5,533 bases of DNA from Acidimicrobiales bacterium (lineage in GTDB: Bacteria > Actinomycetota > Acidimicrobiia > Acidimicrobiales > JABEUL01), in the NCBI GenBank assembly GCA_013044465.1, contig JABEUL010000235.1, forward strand, positions 1-5,533, in the 5' to 3' direction. A program made the position numbers and the translations under genes. A model generated the notes under the pieces. It was not told the origin of the DNA. It worked only from the letters and a program-made list of their open reading frames with translations, and did no database searches. The stretch's first letter is position 1, and the number at the start of each line of letters is the position of its first letter. Shown piece by piece: positions 1 to 5,205 of the stretch.

Positions 1-39
1 TAACCAGTTTTACACGAAATAACACGCCAAGTGGTGGAT

Positions 40-60
40 AATCGCGCGGTCCGCGCGATT
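40..60. repeat. Perfect GC-rich inverted repeat (hairpin)
   Basis: The arm AATCGCGCGG (40-49) and its exact reverse complement (51-60) flank a single T. As RNA it would fold into a stem of about 9 bp with a three-base loop, much of it G-C. No T-run follows on either strand, so it is not a classical Rho-independent terminator. It may be a U-less terminator for a gene to the left of the window, a transcript-stabilising stem, or a palindromic protein-binding site. The symmetry is seen directly; its role is inferred. Confidence 0.7.
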
Positions 61-94
61 CCCTGGCCAGAGCCACCTTTAGGGTACCTGAACT

Positions 95-128
95 GTTACG
101 TCACATTTAGCAAACTAATAGCTATAAT
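95..128 (+). promoter_or_regulatory. Predicted sigma70-type promoter with MtrA-like GTTAC-GTCACA sequence
   Basis: A perfect -10 hexamer TATAAT lies at 123-128. Exactly 17 bases upstream is GTCACA (100-105), which matches four of six positions of the -35 consensus TTGACA. Transcription would start near 134-136 and give a leader of roughly 150 bases before the response regulator. GTCACA directly follows GTTAC (95-99), so the site is a tandem GTNAC pair. GTCACA is the core of the motif reported for mycobacterial MtrA, and the downstream gene encodes an MtrA-like regulator, so this may be an autoregulatory site overlapping the -35. The promoter call is fairly good; the MtrA-site reading is inference. 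Confidence 0.5.
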
Positions 129-129
129 T

Positions 130-149
130 TTGCTAATTTTAATTAGCAA
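130..149. repeat. 9-bp inverted repeat over the predicted transcription start
   Basis: TTGCTAATT (130-138) and AATTAGCAA (141-149) are perfect reverse complements separated by TT. The repeat begins two bases after the TATAAT box and covers the predicted start site at about 134-136, a typical place for a repressor operator. It is followed by TATATTTTT, so a weak + strand terminator or attenuator hairpin is an alternative, although the stem has only two G-C pairs. The sequence is plain; the function is not known. Confidence 0.5.
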
Positions 150-283
150 TATATTTTTAATACAAATTTCGCGTTGGTCATTTAATCGAATGGAAGGCCA
201 AATTTATTGCTCAGGCATAGTGCTTTTTCTGGTATTTCTCTATCATCGGCCTAGAGTACGGCTAAACGTGGCATTATTTTAGA

Positions 284-964
284 ATGCCCACCACAGTACT
301 AATCGTGGACGATGACGAGAGAATTAGAGCAGCCGTAAGGCTGGTGCTAGAAGACGAAGGCTACGAAGTAATCGAAGCCCCTGATGCTGAACGTGCCCTG
401 GAAGAGTTCCAAAGTCAAAATCCCGACATCGTGATAGTGGATCTTGTCTTGCCAAATATGACGGGATTTGAATGCTGCCGACAGATTAGAACTTACAGTG
501 CAGTCCCGATTGTCGTCGTTTCAGCTCGCACCGACACTCACGATGTAGTGGCCGGCCTTGAGGCGGGAGCAGACGACTATGTTACAAAGCCCTTTGAACC
601 CAAAGAACTAACTGCAAGAATACGCGCGCTTTTAAGACGTGCAAATCTGGCACAAGCTTCTAATACCTCAGTAGTAATGCATGGTTTAGATATTCGCACT
701 GATGAAGGCATGGTCTTGAAAGAAGGTGTGGAGGTGCCATTAACTCGTACTGAGTTTCGCCTTCTTTGTGAATTGGCCGACCATGCCGGCAAGGTGGTTA
801 CTCGAGAAAATCTTCTAGAAAAAGTCTGGGGTTATGACTGGTTCGGTGATGGACGTTTGGTTGATGCCCACGTGAGAAGACTTCGAACTAAAATTGAAAC
901 TAACCCAACAGAACCCGAAATAGTCGTAACCGTCAGGGGTTTGGGCTACAAACTGGCCCTATGA
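284..964 (+). CDS. OmpR/PhoB-family response regulator, MtrA-like
   Basis: This is a DNA-binding response regulator, the cytoplasmic output half of a two-component system. Residues 4-118 form the receiver domain: the acidic cluster is D9-D11, the phospho-acceptor is Asp53 in IVDLVLP, the switch Ser/Thr position is S80 and the conserved lysine is K102 in TKPF. Residues 128-226 form the winged-helix domain, with the recognition-helix region RLVDAHVRRLRTKIE and the closing TVRGLGYK. The stretch around 75-119 (SARTDTHDVVAGLEAGADDY and following) closely resembles actinobacterial MtrA, and 226 aa fits that family. The ATG at 284 gives the normal MxxxVLIVDDD beginning. No Shine-Dalgarno sequence precedes it. 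CATTAT (272-277), six bases before the ATG, could be a poor -10 for a leaderless transcript, but the upstream TATAAT promoter is better. The stop overlaps the kinase start as ATGA. I am certain of the family but not of orthology to MtrA. Confidence 0.95.
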   Translation: MPTTVLIVDDDERIRAAVRLVLEDEGYEVIEAPDAERALEEFQSQNPDIVIVDLVLPNMTGFECCRQIRTYSAVPIVVVSARTDTHDVVAGLEAGADDYVTKPFEPKELTARIRALLRRANLAQASNTSVVMHGLDIRTDEGMVLKEGVEVPLTRTEFRLLCELADHAGKVVTRENLLEKVWGYDWFGDGRLVDAHVRRLRTKIETNPTEPEIVVTVRGLGYKLAL

Positions 965-2376
965 TAATTCGAATAAAAAAAGGGTGGCGGCACACCTCGC
1001 TTGCCTCTCAGATTTCGCTCATCTTGAGCGCCACCACATTTGTGATGGCCGCCCTCATTGCCATTCTTGCCTATACGGTAGTAAAAGGCGTTTTGATAGG
1101 AAATGAAACTTCATCTGCACTATCTCAAGCAACTTCGACAGCTCAACTCCTCTCGGGGGCAAACTCGGAGCAAAAAATGCAGGGGATTTTCAACAAGCTC
1201 TCATTTGCGAATTCGTCATATGCATATTTACTGACGAACAATGATATTATTCATACGCCAGGTGCTCCTCCAGCCAGTGAACTGCCGGCACCGTCTCTTT
1301 CAATGCCCACTGGAACTAATGGCTCCTCTAATACAATTGCAAGAAATACTTGGGCAACTGATGTGGGCTTGGACTATTCAATAGTTACCTCAGTGAGTAT
1401 CCCTAATTCCAAAAGCCTCTTGATTGAAGTTACATCTCTATCCACCTTGGAAACCGCTCTCACTGCATTCGAATTTTTTCTCTTAATATCGGTCATACTA
1501 TGCGCAGTTGTGGCCAGCTTCATTGGCCACTGGGCCACTCGGCTCACCTTGCGCCCACTAAAACAAGTGGCCCAAATTGCAGCTTCAATCCAAGCCGGAA
1601 ATTTAGAGGAAAGAGCGTTGAGTGATGTTGGAGGTGAGATTGAAATTTTGTCTAAAGCGGTAAATGGAATGGCTGACGCACTCAGTGAAAGGATTCTACG
1701 GGAAAAGAGATTTAGCGCCGACGTTAGTCACGAACTTCGCTCGCCATTACATACCCTGGCTACAACTGTTGCACTACTGGAAAATAGAAGGAGCTCTTTC
1801 GATGACAAGAGCAATCAGGCATTGGATCTTTTGATCCAGGAAATTTCAAGGTTTCAGACTTTGGTAATTAACTTGCTAGAGCTATCAAGGCTTGACGCTG
1901 GAACATCCGAAGGCTCCTACGAAGAAGTGGTGTTTTCGGATTTAATTACACACTGCCTGGAAGCGCAAAGGGAGTTTTCATTAGACATTATCGATCGCGA
2001 TCAAGCCGGGGCAGCAACTGTTTTGGTGGATCGAAGGAGAATCGAAAGAGTTGTAGCTAATTTAATATCAAATGCACACGCGTACGGTGGTGGCCCAACC
2101 AAAGTGGTGCTCACCAAGCAACTTGAGAACTCGACCGTGAGATTCGGAGTTCACGATAGTGGCCCAGGCGTCGATCCAACGGAACGCGAGAAAGTATTCG
2201 AGCGCTTCCATCGCGGTCAAAGCGCCGGTTCAAGGGGCCACGATCAGGGAAGCGGACTTGGCCTTACTCTTGTTATGCAACATGTAAGAAGGCACGGGGG
2301 CCGCACTTGGATTGAAGAATCAGATTCTGGAGGTGCCGCTGTAATTGTTGAGCTTCCAGTAGTGAGATTCTTTTAA
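961..2376 (+). CDS. Membrane sensor histidine kinase, MtrB-like
   Basis: This is the sensor kinase partner of the preceding regulator, translated through a four-base ATGA overlap, so the two are co-expressed. The 471-residue protein has a first membrane helix at about 18-46, an extracytoplasmic sensor region at about 47-167 that is rich in Ser/Thr/Asn with a proline-rich stretch near 100-116, and a second helix at about 168-190. A HAMP linker follows at about 190-243. The dimerisation/phosphoacceptor domain has the H-box FSADVSHELRSPL with His257 as the phosphorylated residue. The ATPase domain has the N-box with N367 and N371, the D-box DSGPG (399-403), the F-box FERFHRG (413-419) and the G-box GSGLGL (430-435). 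All catalytic boxes are intact. The sensor region does not identify a ligand. The H-box context and closing segment resemble MtrB, but the lpqB lipoprotein gene that usually follows mtrB is absent here; the next gene is convergent. Confidence 0.95.
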   Translation: MIIRIKKGWRHTSLASQISLILSATTFVMAALIAILAYTVVKGVLIGNETSSALSQATSTAQLLSGANSEQKMQGIFNKLSFANSSYAYLLTNNDIIHTPGAPPASELPAPSLSMPTGTNGSSNTIARNTWATDVGLDYSIVTSVSIPNSKSLLIEVTSLSTLETALTAFEFFLLISVILCAVVASFIGHWATRLTLRPLKQVAQIAASIQAGNLEERALSDVGGEIEILSKAVNGMADALSERILREKRFSADVSHELRSPLHTLATTVALLENRRSSFDDKSNQALDLLIQEISRFQTLVINLLELSRLDAGTSEGSYEEVVFSDLITHCLEAQREFSLDIIDRDQAGAATVLVDRRRIERVVANLISNAHAYGGGPTKVVLTKQLENSTVRFGVHDSGPGVDPTEREKVFERFHRGQSAGSRGHDQGSGLGLTLVMQHVRRHGGRTWIEESDSGGAAVIVELPVVRFF

Positions 2377-2402
2377 GATCCACTTTCACTCCCTCTTAAG
2401 TG

Positions 2403-3080
2403 CTAACTTTCAGTTCCCACAATTGATTTTGCCGTTGCTGAAAGCTCTACTGATTTTTTGCCCTTGGGAAATGTACCCAACAAATGGTCAGCCACATTTG
2501 TGACTACTCCAAACCAATATCTTTCATTTCTATAGTGGTGCAGTCTATGCGAACGCCAGATTGACTTATAAATAAAGTGCTTTGGCTTATAACTTGAGTG
2601 TATTAAAAAGTGAATCCATTCGTAGTAAAAAACTATTAGCACTTGGGTCGAGGCCAGAGTGAGGGCTTGAGGGGTGGGCAGTATGGTAAATGGTAATCCT
2701 ACCAATGCGCCAGCCAACGGTACCATAACCGAAAAAGGCACAAATACTAACTTCATATTCTTAGGATCCATGTGATGAGCCCTATGCATTTTGGCAACCA
2801 GTGGATCTATCGTAAATGCCCCTAAGCGCTTCGGTTTGAAATGAAGAATTAGGACATGAATGAGCCACTCCGCAAAAGGCTGCAAAGCACAAGCAATTAC
2901 TACTATTGCTATATCTCTAGAAGAGAACATCCCAGAATTAGCTCTCAATGACAAACATGTAATTGACGCTATTAATAGGAGAACTGAGTTCGGATGCTTA
3001 ATGAAAATCAAAAAAGCTTTGCTCTGAGAAACCTGAACGCGCTTTTTATATAACTCTGTATCTTGAGTGCTTAATATCAC
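2403..3080 (-). CDS. Sterol desaturase / fatty acid hydroxylase superfamily membrane protein
   Basis: This is a predicted integral-membrane di-iron oxygenase of 225 residues. It shows the superfamily's histidine clusters: EWLIHVLILH with H75 and H80, HRAHH (99-103) followed by the family-like MDP...LVFVP segment, HFLIH (157-161) and HRLHH (178-182). Hydrophobic segments lie at about 21-44, 55-80, 111-135 and 137-158, and the histidines would face the cytoplasm and hold two irons. Family members hydroxylate or desaturate lipids, sterols or carotenoids; the substrate cannot be deduced. The start is a GTG with AGGGA nine bases upstream; the next in-frame Met (51) would leave all histidines but lose the first hydrophobic segment. 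The gene converges on the kinase with 26 bases between stops and lies 84 bases downstream of rsfS. It averages about 41% GC by hand count, a little lower than its neighbours, so it may be an accessory gene. Confidence 0.85.
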   Translation of the reverse strand: MILSTQDTELYKKRVQVSQSKAFLIFIKHPNSVLLLIASITCLSLRANSGMFSSRDIAIVVIACALQPFAEWLIHVLILHFKPKRLGAFTIDPLVAKMHRAHHMDPKNMKLVFVPFSVMVPLAGALVGLPFTILPTPQALTLASTQVLIVFYYEWIHFLIHSSYKPKHFIYKSIWRSHRLHHYRNERYWFGVVTNVADHLLGTFPKGKKSVELSATAKSIVGTES

Positions 3081-3089
3081 TTATATTTG

Positions 3090-3094
3090 TCCCT
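3090..3094 (-). promoter_or_regulatory. Ribosome binding site supporting the GTG start at 3080
   Basis: On the minus strand this reads AGGGA, nine bases before the GTG. It is the only Shine-Dalgarno-like sequence I find in front of any gene in the window, and it supports the GTG at 3080 as the true start of the desaturase-family gene. Confidence 0.4.
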
Positions 3095-3111
3095 AAAGGC
3101 CTGCTTAAACT

Positions 3112-3127
3112 ATTTATCGTAATAAAT
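3112..3127 (-). promoter_or_regulatory. Possible -10 region of the desaturase-family gene within a small palindrome
   Basis: ATTTAT (3112-3117) and ATAAAT (3122-3127) form a perfect 6-bp inverted repeat around CGTA. On the minus strand the centre contains TACGAT (3121 down to 3116), the same hexamer that precedes the oxidoreductase gene at 5160-5155. Used as a -10 it would start transcription near 3109 and leave a leader of about 29 bases containing the AGGGA site. I see no clear -35. The palindrome may be an operator or chance in AT-rich DNA. Confidence 0.35.
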
Positions 3128-3145
3128 TGCTCTCGGGTTTAGCAC

Positions 3146-3168
3146 TTAATTAAACAACAGATAATTAA
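3146..3168 (-). repeat. AT-only inverted repeat at the end of rsfS
   Basis: TTAATTA (3146-3152) and TAATTAA (3162-3168) are perfect 7-bp arms around a nine-base loop, and the repeat overlaps the rsfS stop codon. With no G-C pairs and no T-run behind it on the minus strand, it would be a weak hairpin. It may help end the nadD-rsfS transcript, but I cannot support calling it a terminator. Confidence 0.3.
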
Positions 3169-3578
3169 TTAGAACTAATGTCAGAACTCACTAAGTTTGA
3201 GGGTCCCCGAGATTCCCAGTCAACTCTGTTCGCATCCATCCAAAGTCTCTCGATATTGTAGAAATCCCTGGTCTCGCTCAAAAACACATGGACTACAATG
3301 TCGCCATAGTCCAATAATACCCAGGTAGCATCATCGAAACCCTCTTGGGATAGTACCTTATAGCCGAAAACCTTTAGCTTTGCTTCAATTTCCTCAGCAA
3401 TTGTCCTGACATGCCGATCACTCGTACCGGTGGCTATCACAAAATAGTCAGTTAGGGAAGTAATCTCTCTCAGATCCAAAACCAAGACATCCAGTGCCTT
3501 TTTGTCGTCAGCAGCTTTAGCAGCTACTTGGTGAGCCGAAATTTCATTCACCGATTGGTTGACCTCATCTGTTGCCAT
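3165..3578 (-). CDS. rsfS: Ribosome silencing factor RsfS
   Basis: RsfS (DUF143/Iojap family) binds ribosomal protein L14 (uL14) on the large subunit and blocks joining of the subunits when nutrients are short. The 137-residue protein shows the whole family core: LDLREITSLTDYFVIATGTS (34-53), the DRHVRTIAEEIEAKL helix (54-68), WVLLDYGDIVVHVF (86-99) and the R-x-FYNIERLW segment (104-113). The length is slightly above the usual 105-130 because of a polar Ser/Asn-rich tail after residue 122. The ATG at 3578 lies inside the end of nadD, giving a 14-base overlap that implies translational coupling; no Shine-Dalgarno sequence is visible. The nadD-rsfS pair is a conserved arrangement in many bacteria, which reinforces both identifications. 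Confidence 0.95.
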   Translation of the reverse strand: MATDEVNQSVNEISAHQVAAKAADDKKALDVLVLDLREITSLTDYFVIATGTSDRHVRTIAEEIEAKLKVFGYKVLSQEGFDDATWVLLDYGDIVVHVFLSETRDFYNIERLWMDANRVDWESRGPSNLVSSDISSN

Positions 3579-4155
3579 AATACACCGAATTCGCGTCCAG
3601 TATTGGGATTATCTCTTCGGGCACTATTCCAGATATGTCACTACCTTCGCTGATAAAATGTCTGCATTCTGTGGAGGATATCTCTGGGAGGTTATCATCC
3701 TCGATCAACATAGAGTCCCATATTGGGCCAGGCATCACCACTTCAGTCCCTTTTCTAGCCACTACCACCAATTTCACATTTTTACTGGCCTCCTCCCCGC
3801 GGTGCCATGTACCTATATCTTTTGCCACGTCTGATCCCACTATCAAGTAAAGATCAGAATCAGGATGAAGATGTGAAATAGATATAACCGTATCGGCACT
3901 ATAGCTCGGTCCTCCCCTATCAATGTCGACATGACTCGGGAATAGCCCTTCAATGTTCACCAATGCCGCTTCCACCATTGAATATCGAAGTTCTGCCGGT
4001 GCAATCTGACTTCCAGCAACACTTTTTTGCCACGGATCGTGAGCGACCACGAAATAGACAAGGTCTAAATTAAGTGTTTCCTTGGCAAAAAGAGCACATG
4101 CGATATGTCCTTTGTGGATGGGATCAAAAGTGCCTCCAAATATGCCGATCTTCAT
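3565..4155 (-). CDS. nadD: Nicotinate-nucleotide adenylyltransferase NadD
   Basis: NadD joins nicotinate mononucleotide and ATP to make deamido-NAD, an essential cytoplasmic step of NAD synthesis. From the ATG at 4155 the protein has 196 residues, normal for the family, and begins MKIGIFGGTFDPIHKGH, where the GGTFDP loop and H14/H17 (HxGH) bind ATP. Other family features are P41 and K44 in HDPWQK, the DRGGPSYSADT segment (about 79-89) that contacts the nicotinate ring region, VGSD (106-109) with W117, and the late nucleotidyltransferase signature ISSTECR (159-165). A TTG at 4170 would add five residues (MGFPE), but nothing in the family requires them. Neither start has a Shine-Dalgarno sequence or a TANNNT box at the leaderless distance. 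The gene lies 63 bases behind the oxidoreductase stop, so it may be co-transcribed with it, and overlaps rsfS downstream. Confidence 0.95.
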   Translation of the reverse strand: MKIGIFGGTFDPIHKGHIACALFAKETLNLDLVYFVVAHDPWQKSVAGSQIAPAELRYSMVEAALVNIEGLFPSHVDIDRGGPSYSADTVISISHLHPDSDLYLIVGSDVAKDIGTWHRGEEASKNVKLVVVARKGTEVVMPGPIWDSMLIEDDNLPEISSTECRHFISEGSDISGIVPEEIIPILDANSVYYGNR

Positions 4156-4218
4156 TTCAGGAAAACCCAATCACTATTTCTAGAAAAGTCATTAATGTCA
4201 CTTCATTACGTGTCAGGT

Positions 4219-5148
4219 TTATTTTCCTTCAAGTAAAGCTACGACAGGTGCGAACTCTTCCATCTCTTGCTCGTGAACAATGATATAAGAATATCCCCAC
4301 CTTTCTCTTCTCTCCTGCAAAGTCTCACAAATCTCTTGTTCGGATCCAACCAAAACTACAGGCACTTGAGCTGCTATTTCAGGCGTCATCCCAAATAGTG
4401 GAGCAACCCTTTCCCTGACTTCATTCCCGTTGGGAACAACTTGGACAATAAATGTCAGACACTGAATTTCAATGTCTTCAATCCTCGAACCAGCGGCTTC
4501 TCGGACCCATTTGATCCTGGCGTCAAATTTCTCAGGAGCTGCTTCTGCAATTACTTCACTTCCAATAACCCCGGCACTTAATCTCATGTTGATGCCGACA
4601 ATGTCGGCTTGTTTTGCTGCCAATCTGAGAACTTTTGGGGAACCTCCGCCAATTACGATCTTTGGATGTGGAGACTGAACTGGCTTGGGGAACCCTCTCG
4701 CTGCTTTTAGTGTGTAGTGCTTTCCAGAATATGAGACTGAATCGTTAGTCCAAAGTTGCTTGAGAATTTCAACAGCTTCTTCCAATCGCTCGACTCTGAC
4801 GGGAGGTTCGTCAAGCGCAATGCCAGAAGCTATGTAATCAGAAGTCATCCAGCCAGCACCAATTCCACACTCTACCCTCCCCGATGAAAGAAGATCTAAA
4901 GTGGCAATTTCGCGGGCTAGTACCAGTGGATGTCTGTAGTCGTTGTCAAAGACCAATGAACCCACTTTTAGGTTATCTGTAACCTCGGCTGCAACAGTTA
5001 GCGCCACGAGGGGCGAAAGCTGCTCGTCAAAGTGGTCGGGGATATATATGGAGGAATACCCAAGTGCTTCAATTTTCCTTGCCAGGTCTCTCCACTGGTC
5101 AGCAGAGCCGGCAGTTGACACCTGTACACCAAATCTAAAACTGTTCAT
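4219..5148 (-). CDS. F420-dependent LLM-class oxidoreductase (TIGR03621/MSMEG_2516-like)
   Basis: This 309-residue protein belongs to the luciferase-like monooxygenase TIM-barrel family that uses coenzyme F420 (or FMN) for hydride transfer. It starts MNSFRFGVQ and carries IPDHF (36-40), the FDNDYRHPLVLAREIATLDL region (67-86), the family hallmark SGRVECGIGAGW (89-100), then PPVRVERLEEAVEILKQLW (115-133) and GGGSPKVLRLAAKQADIVGI (167-186). The ending GYSYIIVHEQEMEEFAPVVA matches, from memory, the subgroup TIGR03621. The F420 assignment rests on that subgroup resemblance; the substrate is unknown. The ATG at 5148 is supported by TACGAT exactly six bases upstream, which suggests a leaderless mRNA. 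It is the first gene of a possible oxidoreductase-nadD-rsfS transcript. Elsewhere nadD is more often preceded by proA or obg-type genes, so the neighbour is uncommon. Confidence 0.88.
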   Translation of the reverse strand: MNSFRFGVQVSTAGSADQWRDLARKIEALGYSSIYIPDHFDEQLSPLVALTVAAEVTDNLKVGSLVFDNDYRHPLVLAREIATLDLLSSGRVECGIGAGWMTSDYIASGIALDEPPVRVERLEEAVEILKQLWTNDSVSYSGKHYTLKAARGFPKPVQSPHPKIVIGGGSPKVLRLAAKQADIVGINMRLSAGVIGSEVIAEAAPEKFDARIKWVREAAGSRIEDIEIQCLTFIVQVVPNGNEVRERVAPLFGMTPEIAAQVPVVLVGSEQEICETLQERRERWGYSYIIVHEQEMEEFAPVVALLEGK

Positions 5149-5154
5149 CTCTCT

Positions 5155-5160
5155 ATCGTA
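5155..5160 (-). promoter_or_regulatory. -10 box of a leaderless promoter for the oxidoreductase gene
   Basis: The minus strand reads TACGAT, then six bases (AGAGAG), then the ATG at 5148. TANNNT with its last T at -7 places the transcription start on the A of the ATG, the standard geometry of leaderless actinobacterial genes. AGAGAG is not a proper Shine-Dalgarno sequence and sits too close to the ATG. No -35 was recognised. Confidence 0.55.
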
Positions 5161-5193
5161 GGGCCTAGCGCGAGGCGTTGCTTGATCTGCCGC

Positions 5194-5199
5194 TACGCT
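5194..5199 (+). promoter_or_regulatory. -10 box of a leaderless promoter for the DAHP synthase gene
   Basis: TACGCT is followed by exactly six bases (TGAGAT) and the GTG start at 5206, so transcription would begin on the first base of the start codon. This mirrors the arrangement on the opposite strand at 5155-5160 and decides the otherwise uncertain GTG start, because the frame is closed by a TGA at 5200-5202 and no Shine-Dalgarno sequence is present. No -35 was recognised. Confidence 0.5.
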
Positions 5200-5205
5200 T
5201 GAGAT

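Larger units (their letters stand above)
1..283. other. Non-coding upstream region of the two-component operon
   Basis: I see no credible gene in this stretch. From left to right it holds a GC-rich perfect hairpin (40-60), a GTTAC-GTCACA sequence that also serves as a possible -35 (95-105), a consensus TATAAT (123-128), an AT-rich inverted repeat (130-149) and an AT-rich leader running to the response regulator start at 284. An open frame with a GTG start at 31 crosses the region to a stop at 280-282, but it runs through the hairpin and the promoter and I do not regard it as a gene. The base composition falls sharply after about position 105, as expected of promoter and leader DNA. Confidence 0.6.

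Noticed and set aside
40..83. Possible tRNA or tmRNA 3' end, suggested by a GATTCCC sequence followed by CCACC.
   Set aside because: There is no T-arm with a TTCRA loop and paired stem, and the hairpin does not fit any tRNA arm. No acceptor-stem partner is visible.
31..282. An 83-codon open frame (GTG start) with a hydrophobic middle, ending one base before the response regulator ATG.
   Set aside because: It runs through the GC-rich hairpin, the -35 and TATAAT and the inverted repeat. Its start would lie about 100 bases upstream of the predicted transcription start, it has no Shine-Dalgarno or leaderless box, and the hydrophobicity and frequent ATA codons are what AT-rich non-coding DNA gives by chance. 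I recognise no family.
577..792. A 71-codon minus-strand open frame inside the response regulator gene.
   Set aside because: It is a shadow of the regulator coding sequence, with no signal of its own.
2373..2402. Possible bidirectional terminator between the convergent kinase and desaturase-family genes (TTAAGA 2373-2378 with TCTTAA 2394-2399; CACTT 2381-2385 with AAGTG 2398-2402).
   Set aside because: Both stems are only 5-6 bp, mutually exclusive, with loops of 12-15 bases and no T-run on either strand.
4185..4218. Possible terminator behind the oxidoreductase gene and a GTCA-type direct repeat near a CATTAATG palindrome.
   Set aside because: The best stem (TAATG/CATTA) is 5 bp with a six-base loop and a poor T-tail, and the repeats are short and imperfect.
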